The position numbers and the translations under genes were made by a program. The notes under the pieces were generated by a model. The model did not search any database. It was given only the letters and a program-made list of their open reading frames with translations, and had not been told where the DNA came from. From contig VGYW01000216.1 of the NCBI GenBank assembly GCA_016872875.1, positions 1-14,072 on the forward strand: a stretch of 14,072 bases of DNA. Direction: 5' to 3'. The stretch comes from Planctomycetota bacterium (lineage in GTDB: Bacteria > Planctomycetota > PUPC01 > DSUN01). Every line of letters begins with the position of its first letter. The stretch's first letter is position 1. Positions 1 through 7,884 of this stretch are shown here, in pieces.

Positions 1-120
1 TGCCGGTTGTGGAAGCGATTCGCGCAGGTCGGGGCTTCGAGGCAGCTTGGGCAGCGCCCGGTCCTTGGGCGAAGCGCGCGGCCACAGAGTAGGGCGCGAC
101 GTTGCGTGCGGTCCCGGACC

Positions 121-167
121 ACGAGGACTTCGAGCCCTCGTCGGGGAGCCAACCTGACCCCGGGGTC
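121..167. other. Hairpin followed by a 12-bp palindrome upstream of the sigma factor
   Basis: ACGAGG at 121-126 pairs with CCTCGT at 136-141 (6-bp stem, 9-nt loop). Positions 156-167 read GACCCCGGGGTC, a perfect palindrome. Neither is followed by a T-rich run on either strand, so a classical intrinsic terminator is not supported. They could be a terminator of unusual type for a gene to the left, an operator, or chance in GC-rich DNA. Confidence 0.3.
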
Positions 168-215
168 GGGTCGCTCTGCACCCTGAGCGAAAAGGAACAA
201 GGGGGCCGAGGCGAC

Positions 216-246
216 ACTTCCAATCCGGCCAGTGACATATTATGAT
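216..246 (+). promoter_or_regulatory. Candidate promoter of the ECF sigma / giant FecR operon
   Basis: An AT-rich patch contains TATTAT (238-243) and the overlapping TATGAT (241-246), both close to a -10 box. The only -35-like sequence nearby is TTCCAA (216-221), a poor match at a spacing of 16 or 19. The patch is the only AT-rich island in the first 300 bases and lies about 60 bases before the first gene. ECF operons are often self-regulated from a non-housekeeping motif, so the true promoter could be different. Confidence 0.3.
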
Positions 247-302
247 AAGGCGAGCCAGCAGGGGCCTGGCGTCATGAAGGGCGTCAAGAGCAGGGGGCGA
301 GC

Positions 303-902
303 TTGAGCGGCTCCTCCGAATCCGAGTCAGGCACGCTGAGGCATCTCGCCAGGGGCGACCCCGCCGCGCTCGCGGCGTGGTTCGAGGGGAACGTGGATTC
401 GCTCTACGCCTTCGCCTTCTACCGAGTTGGGAGCGACCCCGACCTTGCGGCGGATGCGACGCAGGCGACCTTCGCCCTGGCGCTCGAACGCCTGGGTGAC
501 TTCGACCCCAGCCGCGGCTCGATGGCGACATGGCTCCGGCTCCTATCGCGTAACATCATACGCGACTTGCTCTTACACCACCGAAGGGCCGCCCAGCTCC
601 AGGAGGCGTGGGACAATGTGGACGCCTCGCTCGCCCGCGTCTTCGAGCGGATTGACCGCGAGCCCCTGCCGGACGCGGCCCTGGAACGCGAGGAGACCCG
701 CGAGCTCGTGGGCATGGCTCTGGCGAACCTGCCGCCCCAATACCGCGAGGTCCTGGAGGCGAAGTACATGGACGGCCACCCCCTGGAGGCCATCGCAAGG
801 ATGCGGTCGGCGACCGTGGACTCCGTGAAGGCGATGCTGCGCAGGGCGCGGGCCGCCTTCCGCGAGACGATGCTCGCCATCGCCAAGTCGGGAGCTATCT
901 GA
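303..902 (+). CDS. RNA polymerase sigma factor, ECF type
   Basis: This 199-residue protein has the size and two-domain plan of extracytoplasmic-function sigma factors, which redirect RNA polymerase to a specific regulon. Region 2 covers about residues 28-96, with the acidic stretch DLAADATQATF and then RGSMATWLRLLSRNIIRD, the region 2.3-2.4 pattern that melts and reads the -10. Region 4 covers about 133-185, with LPPQYREVLEAKYMDG and a helix-turn-helix ending in DSVKAMLRRAR that reads the -35. The TTG start is chosen because AGGGGG (292-297) lies 5 nt upstream and no in-frame ATG gives a full region 2. The stop TGA (900-902) shares one base with the ATG of the next gene, so the two are probably translationally coupled, the usual sigma/anti-sigma arrangement. 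The ECF subgroup is not assigned. Confidence 0.9.
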   Translation: MSGSSESESGTLRHLARGDPAALAAWFEGNVDSLYAFAFYRVGSDPDLAADATQATFALALERLGDFDPSRGSMATWLRLLSRNIIRDLLLHHRRAAQLQEAWDNVDASLARVFERIDREPLPDAALEREETRELVGMALANLPPQYREVLEAKYMDGHPLEAIARMRSATVDSVKAMLRRARAAFRETMLAIAKSGAI

Positions 903-3900
903 TGTCTGACGAACTGAACGAGAAGGCATTCGAGGAGAACCTCTCCCGCCTCCTTCGCAGGGGCGGGGCGCTGCCGAAGCTCGACCCGCAGCGCCGGGCC
1001 GCGATGCTCGTTGCCCTCAAGGCCAGGCAGGCGAAGGCCCCGATGCGCCGCCTGGTCCGTCTGGCAGTCGCGGCGGCGGCTGCGATGGCTTTGGCTCTCG
1101 GAGGCTGGCTGCTCTTCGGGAGCAAGCCGGCACCCGTGCGGGTGGTCACGCCGACCAACTGGGCGACCGCTCCCACCGGCGAGGGGGTGTTCGGGGAGGC
1201 GATGATAAAGGCTCTGCCCGACGGCTCGGTGCTCATCGTGCGGCGGGGCGCGAGGTTCGCGGAGGAGGGCCAGCGGAGGCTCCGGCTCGATTCTGGCGAG
1301 CTGTATCTCATTGTGGCCAAAGCACCTACGCCCTTCGTCGTCGCCACCCCCCAGGGCAGGGCGGAGGCGATGGGCACACGCTTCGCCGTGGCCACGGATG
1401 AGGGGACACGTGTCGCCGTGGCGCAGGGGGTGGTGAAGCTGTCGAGCGAGCGTGGCGAGGTGGAGGTGTCCGCCGGCGAGGAAGGCGTGGTGCGGACGGG
1501 CGAGAGTCCGCGTCGCGGGCCGGCGCCGCGGCTCTCCCACCTGGTGAGCTGGGCGCGGGAGGCATTGAGCCAGAAGGAGCGGTTGGTTAGCCGCGAGAGG
1601 CACGAGACCGGCGAGCTCATCGCCATTGACCCGTGGGGGCAGGAGATGCGCCTGACCCTCCGTAAGTACCACGTGGATATACACATAGAGAACGGCATCG
1701 CCCGCACGACGGTGGACCAGACCTTCTTCAACCACGTGCCGTGGCAGATCGAGGGGACGTTCTACTTCCCGCTGCCGCCCGACGCCTCGGTGAGCCGGCT
1801 GGCCATGTATGTAAGTGGTTCACTAAATGAGGGCGGGATGGTCGAGCGGAGCCGTGGGCAGCAGATTTACACCGAGATCAAGCTCCAGCGCCGAGACCCC
1901 GCGCTCCTGGAGATGATGGAGGGCAACGTCTTCAAGATGCGCATCTTCCCCATCGAGGGGCGCCAGGAGAAGCGCATCTTCCTGAGCTACACCCAACAAC
2001 TCCCCGAACTCTACGGCACCCTCCGCTACTGGTTCCCGATGGACCACACCCACGACAAGGCCCGCGAGCTGACCATCCACACGCGAATCAAAGGCGGGGC
2101 GCACAAGTTCGAGCCACGCTCCAGCACGCATCCCCTTGCGGTCACTGAAGATAGGGACGACATCGTGCTGGACTACAAGGCGTCGGATGTGAAGCCCGAC
2201 CAGGATTTCCTGCTCCACTTGGTGCCTGGGAAGGCGGCCTCTCGCGAGGGCTTCGCAACCACTGGGAAGGACGGGCTGCGATACGTCTTCGCCCGCGTGG
2301 CGCCGAGCCTGCCCGGCCGAATGCAAGTGAAGCCGCGCCAATGGGTTGTGATCAACGATGTCTCGGGCTCCCGCACAAAGCTCGACATCCAGGCGCAGGC
2401 ATACATACTCGACCGGCTGTTGCGGGAGGCGGACGACTTCGACCGTGTGGCCCTGATCAACACCAACACTGGGGCGGCGGTGGTTGAGCCCGGGTTCGTG
2501 GGGGTCCACGACCCCGCCGCCAGGAGGCTTGTCGAGGCGGCGCGGGTGGACCTGCCGCTTGGCGCGACCAATCTGGCCGCGGCGCTACAAGTGGCAGCAG
2601 AGGCTATGGTTACGGCGAAAGCGACCAACCCCCACATCCTCTATCTCGGCGACGGCGTCGCGACCGATGGCCAGACCAGCATCGAGGAACTCCTCAAGCT
2701 CCTGCCGAGCGGCGCGACTTTCATCGGCATCGGCGTGGGGAAGAAGGCAGACGCTACGTTCCTCCAGGCCGCCGGCGACCAGACCGGCGGCCTGTTCACC
2801 CACATCAACCCCGACGAGGACATTGACTGGCGGGCATTCGACCTCGTGGCGTCGCTGAACACGCCGAGGCTGGCGGACGTAAGTGTAGAGTTTCTGGACG
2901 CTTCGGGCAAGCCGTGCGATGTCGCGGCCTATCCGAGCGCGCGGGCGCTGGCCGATGGCGAGACGCTCTGCGTCGTCGGGCGGACGGCTGGCGCACTGCC
3001 CGCCACGATGCTGCTTCGGGGCAGGCTCGGCGGCAAGCCCTTCGAGCGGCGCTACCCGCTGGCCGGGGCATCGTCCGACGGGGAGTTCATCCCCCGCCTC
3101 TGGGCCAAGCGGCACATTGACGAGTTGCTCAAGGGCGGCGAGAAGCACAAGCCCGAAATCGTCGCCCTCTCCAAGCAGTACTACGTGATGACCCCCTACA
3201 CGAGCCTGATCGTGCTCGAGAACGACGCGATGTACTCACAGTACAACGTCGAGCGCGGGCGGAAGGACCACTGGGCGCTCTACCCCGCCCCGAAGACCAT
3301 CCCCGTGGTCACGGAGCCGCTGGGCGGGGGCGAGCGGCCGGCGTTGAGCACCGCCCCGCCGCCGGACGAGAAGCCGAGCAAGCTCAGAGAGATCGTCGGC
3401 AAGCTCCAGTTCGGCGCTGCCCCGCGCTTCTACCGCTGGCGCACGCAGACGCATGGCCTGGCCCGCTACGCGCTCTACGAGCTCCTGGACAGCGGACGGG
3501 CACCGGCCGGCCTGCTCGCTGGCCTGATCGAAGGCGCATCGAAGGCCCCGCGCGGCGCCCAGCCCAGGGCGCGACGCCTCCCGCCAGAGCGGATTGACCT
3601 GGTGCGCTCCAGTGGGGAGATAGTGCCCGTGGAGGACATGGTGCCGGCGACCCTCGAGGAGGCCGCCGCCCTCGACCTCCTCAAGCGCTACCAGATGCAG
3701 TGGAGGGTGCAGGCGGACCAGAACCGCTTCATCGCCGAGCAGCACGCGAAGGCGGGCGACGCCCACCTTCAGAACGGGGCGTACGACGACGCTCTTCGGC
3801 AGTACGAGCGCGCCCTCCAGCTCGACCTGGGGAACAAGGCGGCGGAAGAGGGCCGGCGAAAAGCAGAGAGCTTGCTCGGCGTCACGCGGCCCCGGTTCGC

Positions 3901-6900
3901 CGACCTGGCCGCCGACTACGCCCGCCAGCGCTCGATCGCGCTAGAGGTCCAGCGAGGCATCAACTGGAGCGCCGCCGAGCGCCCCGTCCTACGGATGTTC
4001 GACCCGGCCAATCTGATCGTTGACAACTGGTCCATGTTAACCCTGCTAGTTGACAAGTCACGGAGCATGTCCCGGTTTGAGGACGGGGACACCTGGCTGT
4101 GGGGAGGAACCCCGACGGTCAATGGGGTATCCCCCGGCGGCGATTTGTGGGGAACGACAGGGGGGAGCTACGACTGGTTCGATGTGGATGGCGATAGCTT
4201 CAGCCTTCGGCTGAGGGACCCCGAGGCGTTCGAACCGTTCTCGGTCCGCTGGGAGCGCGCCAATGGCACGCTGCGCGTCCCTGTGCTGTGGCACGGCCAA
4301 GCGGGGCAGATAATGGATTCTGGCGGCTCCTTGGTGGTGACGGACAGCGGGCTGGTGGCGGAGCCTCCAGTGGGTCTCCCGTGGTCCACCAGTGGCGGTG
4401 GCGTGCCCGCCCTGCCGGTAGGGACGATGGCGCCGCTGAAGCTCGTGCTGCCGCTGCCGATGTTCCGGGGCACCGCAAAGAACATCCAGCTCACGCCGCA
4501 GATGGAGAAGCCGTCGGCCAGGCCGCGCCCGCCCTTCGTGGCGCCGGCCGGCACACGCCTCCTCAGCCGCGGCAAGCCCGTGGCGAGCAGCGACGATGCG
4601 CCGATCATCGGCGAGCTCGCCCAGGTGACTGACGGCGACAAGCGGGGCAGCGACGGCTCCTACGTGGAGCTCGGCCCGGGCCGCCAGTGGGTGCAGATTG
4701 ACCTCGGGCGCTCCTTCGCACTCCACGCAATCGTCGCCTGGCGCTTCCACGGCGAGGCACGCTTCTACCACGACGCCATCGTGCAGGTGAGCGACGACCG
4801 CGACTTCATCACGGGCGTCTCGACCCTCTTCAACAACGACCACGACAACTCGTCGGGCCTCGGCGTGGGCAGGGACCTGGAGTACCTGGAGACCTACGAG
4901 GGCCGGCTGGTTGACGCCAAGGGGGCCGAGGGGCGCTACGTCCGCCTCTACAGCCGCGGCAACACGTCGAACGACATGAACCACTACACGGAGGTGGAGG
5001 TCTACGGCAAGGAGCCGGGCGGGGCGCTCGCGCGGCCGGTCCGCTCGGCGCTCTTTGACGCGATGCGGTCGGTGGCGGGGACGAGTGCCGTGGCCGCGGC
5101 CGACCTCCTTGCGGGGCGGAAGGCCGAGCTTCTCGCCAGGGAGCGCACGGACGACGAGGAGCAAGAGCTCGCAGCCATCAAGTCGGCGCTCGCAAAGCTG
5201 GCGGCCGCCTACCCGCTGCTCGACGACACGTCGGCCTTCTGGGGCGGGGGCTGGGACCAGCGGCCGCAGCCCTGGGCCTTCCAGCCCCCCGAGGTCACGG
5301 CCTATCCGTATCCGTACCACAGATGGTCGCACTGCCTGGCCGCCTACGCGCCCGGCCTCTACAACACGCAGCTCGACATCCTTGAGCTACTCGACAAGGA
5401 CACCGCGCCGGCCGGCAAGGCGAGCCGCGAGGCCGAGGAGGCAATCGCCCGCGCCCGCGAGGCGGTCCGCCCGGTGAAGGTGCGGCTCGGCAAGGGGAAG
5501 CCCGAGGTCCTCGTCGGGCCGGGCGACCGCTTCGCCTTCGAGCGGGCGACGAGCATGCGCCTGAAAGAGCGCGTGGTCTGCGACGGCGAGAGCGTCTATC
5601 ACCTCTACGGCGAGCTGGGCCTGGCGGCCCGCCGCGGGTCCACAGGCGAGACGCCTGTGCCACCGACGCCTGTGCCACCGACGCCTGTGCCACCGACGCC
5701 TGTGCCACCGCGCTGGCGGGCGGAGCTCCGCCAGCTCGCCCCGCACCTCGTCGAGCCGGCCGAGTGGCTGGCGCGCAGGTACGACGTGGCGCTGGCCGAG
5801 CGGCGGCCCGGCCGCTTCACGCTGCGCCTCACCCCGGTTGGTGGCACAGGCCTCCGGCCTGTGTCGCCAACAGGCGGGACGCCTGTGCCACCGGAGGGTG
5901 GTGGAGTGATTGGTGGCACAGGCCTCCGGCCTGTGACCCCCACAGGCAAGATGCCTGTGCCACCGGCCCCGAGGGCGGCGGCGCACATCCTCCTCACTGT
6001 CGGCAACGACGGGCGGATCGCCGAGAAGGCGCTCGTGGTGGGGGACAAGGTGAGCCTGAAGCTCGCCTTCGCCTACGACGGCCCGACTGTGACGGCGCGC
6101 TGGTTGGATGGCGACGGGAAGGAGCTGGCGAAGGGCACCTTCCAGGCCGAGCCTTTCACGCCCGACGCCACGACGTTCCGCCCCGACCTCGAGCCCTTCG
6201 CGGTCATTGACATGCCGTTGCGTCGGCCATCGGACTATGAGCCCCACGCGCGCGAGGCCTGGGCGCGCAAGGACACGCTGGAGGCCGCCCGCCACGAGCG
6301 TCACTTCGCGCTCGCGCGCCTCCAGGCATACTCCGCGTCGGACGAGGACAAGGTGGCGCGAGACCGCATCGCCGCCGCGATGAACGCCATCGTGCAAGAC
6401 GGCGGGCGCGGCAAGCTGGGCGACCTGGCGCTCCTCGGCTCGTGTGGCTACCACCGCGACGTGGCGGACTGGGCGCGAAAGCTCGGCGTGCCCGAGAGCC
6501 AGCCCCTCGTGGCCTTCTACACCCACTACCTCGACCAGGTGGCGCTGGCTAAGGTGCGCGACGCCCACCCGGCCAGCCTAGTCGGGCACGTGGCCGCCTA
6601 TCTCGCCGCCCTGCCCAGCTTCGGGAGGAGTAAGGAACTCGATACGTTCCTGGCGAACTACAGCGACTCGCCCCTCGCCTTCGCCGCGGTGTGGTACAGC
6701 GATGGCGAGAGCAAATGGGCCAGGCTTTTCGGCCACCCGACCTGGGGCGTGGCGGCGGTGCGCATGGCGGCCCTGGGCGCGCACACCGCCGCGCAGCAGA
6801 AGCCCGTGGCCGAAGCGTTCGCCCGCCTCCACGAGGAGCTGTCGGCCAAGGGGATCGAGCTGCCCCTCGACGCCAGCGTGGCGACGTCCCTCAAGTCGGT

Positions 6901-7822
6901 CGACGGAGGGAAGCCCTGGGCGCGGGTGGTGCGGAGCGCCGAGGGGCTTGCCGAGGCCAGCGGCCTGGCCGGCCCGCTCCTGCGGCTGGGCGAGGCCGCG
7001 CTGCTGAGGGGCGACGCCGCGACTGCGCGGTCGCTCTTCGCCCGCGTGGGGTCGGCCCGCGACGATTGCCCCCTCCTCGCGCAGTTCGCGGTCGCACAGG
7101 CCACGTGGGCGGGCGGTGCCCCGATTGACGCTCTGCCGCTCTTCGAGGCGCTCCTGGCCGAGCTGGAGCGCCGCGGCGTGGCGGCGTCGCCCGCGCTGCT
7201 GGCGTCCGCGGCACGCGTCGCCGAGCAGGCCGGCGAGAGCGACCGCGCCGCCGACCTTGAGCAGCGCGCCCTGGCAACCGAGCAGGACCACCTGCCCGAC
7301 CAGCTCAACGTCCACGCCTTCCGGCAGCGTTACGAGTGGCTCTGGGGCCGCTACCACGCCGAGGCTACGGCCGCGATTGCAGCGAAGGACAAGAAGCGCC
7401 TCGAACGCGCCCTGGCCGGCGCCGAGCGCACCTGGAACCACTGGCGGCAGGTGGACCGCGATTACCCGCAAATGGTCGAGGCGATGGCCCACCTCCAAAT
7501 GGCCGCGGGCCGCAGGGAGGCCGCGTGGCTCTACCTGTCGTCGGTGATGGATGAGAAGCCGAAGGACGCCGCGACGTATCAGCTCCTGGCGGCGTGGTTC
7601 CGAGGCCGCGGCGAGCGCGAGGCGGCGCAGGGCTGGCTCGCCCGCGCCTTCGAGTGCGACACGGCGAACCCGCAATGGCTCTTCGAGCGCGCCCAGGTGC
7701 TCGACCAGATAGGCCGCCGCGCCGAGGCCGAGAAGCTCTACCGCCAGATCATCGAAGGGCAGTGGGCACAGGGCCTTCAGAGCTACGTCGGGCGCGCCAG
7801 AGCGGAGATGCGGGGCAGGTAG
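902..7822 (+). CDS. Giant FecR/VIT/VWA/discoidin-like/TPR transmembrane protein, putative anti-sigma sensor
   Basis: This is a 2306-residue protein. Residues 1-48 are probably cytoplasmic and lack an obvious zinc-type anti-sigma motif. One membrane helix lies at about 49-73 (LAVAAAAAMALALGGWLLFG). A FecR-like domain follows at about 85-200 (LPDGSVLIVRRGARF, then ATPQGRAEAMGTRFAV). A VIT domain spans about 245-375. A von Willebrand A domain spans about 478-640 with a complete metal site: D486-x-S488-x-S490, T556 and D584. A TPR lies at about 949-993. A Gly/Trp-rich linker lies near 1055-1105. A discoidin (F5/8 C)-like domain lies at about 1218-1371 (WVQIDLGR, then FNNDHDNSSGLGVGRD). A TPR-rich C-terminus spans about 1980-2300. 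Two repeat-derived insertions fall at residues 1580-1603 and 1646-1688. The one-base overlap with the sigma gene and the FecR region suggest that it controls that sigma factor. The extracellular part probably binds protein or carbohydrate; no enzyme activity is visible. Confidence 0.88.
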   Translation: MSDELNEKAFEENLSRLLRRGGALPKLDPQRRAAMLVALKARQAKAPMRRLVRLAVAAAAAMALALGGWLLFGSKPAPVRVVTPTNWATAPTGEGVFGEAMIKALPDGSVLIVRRGARFAEEGQRRLRLDSGELYLIVAKAPTPFVVATPQGRAEAMGTRFAVATDEGTRVAVAQGVVKLSSERGEVEVSAGEEGVVRTGESPRRGPAPRLSHLVSWAREALSQKERLVSRERHETGELIAIDPWGQEMRLTLRKYHVDIHIENGIARTTVDQTFFNHVPWQIEGTFYFPLPPDASVSRLAMYVSGSLNEGGMVERSRGQQIYTEIKLQRRDPALLEMMEGNVFKMRIFPIEGRQEKRIFLSYTQQLPELYGTLRYWFPMDHTHDKARELTIHTRIKGGAHKFEPRSSTHPLAVTEDRDDIVLDYKASDVKPDQDFLLHLVPGKAASREGFATTGKDGLRYVFARVAPSLPGRMQVKPRQWVVINDVSGSRTKLDIQAQAYILDRLLREADDFDRVALINTNTGAAVVEPGFVGVHDPAARRLVEAARVDLPLGATNLAAALQVAAEAMVTAKATNPHILYLGDGVATDGQTSIEELLKLLPSGATFIGIGVGKKADATFLQAAGDQTGGLFTHINPDEDIDWRAFDLVASLNTPRLADVSVEFLDASGKPCDVAAYPSARALADGETLCVVGRTAGALPATMLLRGRLGGKPFERRYPLAGASSDGEFIPRLWAKRHIDELLKGGEKHKPEIVALSKQYYVMTPYTSLIVLENDAMYSQYNVERGRKDHWALYPAPKTIPVVTEPLGGGERPALSTAPPPDEKPSKLREIVGKLQFGAAPRFYRWRTQTHGLARYALYELLDSGRAPAGLLAGLIEGASKAPRGAQPRARRLPPERIDLVRSSGEIVPVEDMVPATLEEAAALDLLKRYQMQWRVQADQNRFIAEQHAKAGDAHLQNGAYDDALRQYERALQLDLGNKAAEEGRRKAESLLGVTRPRFADLAADYARQRSIALEVQRGINWSAAERPVLRMFDPANLIVDNWSMLTLLVDKSRSMSRFEDGDTWLWGGTPTVNGVSPGGDLWGTTGGSYDWFDVDGDSFSLRLRDPEAFEPFSVRWERANGTLRVPVLWHGQAGQIMDSGGSLVVTDSGLVAEPPVGLPWSTSGGGVPALPVGTMAPLKLVLPLPMFRGTAKNIQLTPQMEKPSARPRPPFVAPAGTRLLSRGKPVASSDDAPIIGELAQVTDGDKRGSDGSYVELGPGRQWVQIDLGRSFALHAIVAWRFHGEARFYHDAIVQVSDDRDFITGVSTLFNNDHDNSSGLGVGRDLEYLETYEGRLVDAKGAEGRYVRLYSRGNTSNDMNHYTEVEVYGKEPGGALARPVRSALFDAMRSVAGTSAVAAADLLAGRKAELLARERTDDEEQELAAIKSALAKLAAAYPLLDDTSAFWGGGWDQRPQPWAFQPPEVTAYPYPYHRWSHCLAAYAPGLYNTQLDILELLDKDTAPAGKASREAEEAIARAREAVRPVKVRLGKGKPEVLVGPGDRFAFERATSMRLKERVVCDGESVYHLYGELGLAARRGSTGETPVPPTPVPPTPVPPTPVPPRWRAELRQLAPHLVEPAEWLARRYDVALAERRPGRFTLRLTPVGGTGLRPVSPTGGTPVPPEGGGVIGGTGLRPVTPTGKMPVPPAPRAAAHILLTVGNDGRIAEKALVVGDKVSLKLAFAYDGPTVTARWLDGDGKELAKGTFQAEPFTPDATTFRPDLEPFAVIDMPLRRPSDYEPHAREAWARKDTLEAARHERHFALARLQAYSASDEDKVARDRIAAAMNAIVQDGGRGKLGDLALLGSCGYHRDVADWARKLGVPESQPLVAFYTHYLDQVALAKVRDAHPASLVGHVAAYLAALPSFGRSKELDTFLANYSDSPLAFAAVWYSDGESKWARLFGHPTWGVAAVRMAALGAHTAAQQKPVAEAFARLHEELSAKGIELPLDASVATSLKSVDGGKPWARVVRSAEGLAEASGLAGPLLRLGEAALLRGDAATARSLFARVGSARDDCPLLAQFAVAQATWAGGAPIDALPLFEALLAELERRGVAASPALLASAARVAEQAGESDRAADLEQRALATEQDHLPDQLNVHAFRQRYEWLWGRYHAEATAAIAAKDKKRLERALAGAERTWNHWRQVDRDYPQMVEAMAHLQMAAGRREAAWLYLSSVMDEKPKDAATYQLLAAWFRGRGEREAAQGWLARAFECDTANPQWLFERAQVLDQIGRRAEAEKLYRQIIEGQWAQGLQSYVGRARAEMRGR
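5641..5710. repeat. Hairpin plus four perfect 15-bp tandem repeats inside the giant gene
   Basis: CACAGGCG (5641-5648) pairs perfectly with CGCCTGTG (5652-5659) across a 3-nt loop. The unit ACGCCTGTGCCACCG then occurs four times without change (5651-5665, 5666-5680, 5681-5695, 5696-5710). Each unit encodes TPVPP, so the array adds a proline-rich spacer at residues 1584-1603 and keeps the frame. The core is the right half of the 53-bp elements at 5840-5964, so both come from the same repeat family. Confidence 0.9.
5840..5964. repeat. Two 53-bp REP/BIME-like elements in frame in the giant gene
   Basis: Two elements of equal length (5840-5892 and 5912-5964) are separated by 19 bp. Each begins GGTGGCACAGGC and ends with its exact complement GCCTGTGCCACC. 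Each also has an inner perfect hairpin, CACAGGCC-TCC-GGCCTGTG, in its left half and a second one in its right half. They differ only in the middle. Their 72-bp spacing is a multiple of three, and both encode peptides of the form GGTGLRPV...TPVPP or MPVPP. The structure resembles non-autonomous REP-type elements mobilised in trans; no transposase is in the window. Confidence 0.88.
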
Positions 7823-7884
7823 CGCCCGAGCCCTTGAGACGTGGTGAAGCGCGGGAGAGATTGACAATCAAAGATGTGAGCAGT

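Larger units (their letters stand above)
1..302. other. Left-edge region without a supported gene
   Basis: No reading frame here has a convincing start, codon pattern and recognisable product. One frame is open from the left edge to a TAG at 88-90 and could be the last 29 codons of a gene lying to the left, but nothing in it is recognisable. The rest looks like the upstream region of the sigma factor operon. It holds a short hairpin (121-141), a palindrome (156-167) and an AT-rich island near 235-248 that stands out against the GC-rich background and is listed as a promoter candidate. Confidence 0.5.

Noticed and set aside
3..90. End of a gene entering from the left edge
   Set aside because: The frame is open for only 29 codons and shows no recognisable sequence, so it cannot be told from chance in GC-rich DNA.
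4058..7867. Several long - strand open frames opposite the giant gene
   Set aside because: The + strand has continuous domain-bearing protein here. The - strand frames are rich in Arg, His and Ala, have no recognisable domain and overlap each other in series.
7823..7884. Bidirectional terminator between the giant gene and the ATPase
   Set aside because: Only GATTG-A-CAATC (7859-7869) is symmetrical; the stem is short and no T-run follows on either strand.
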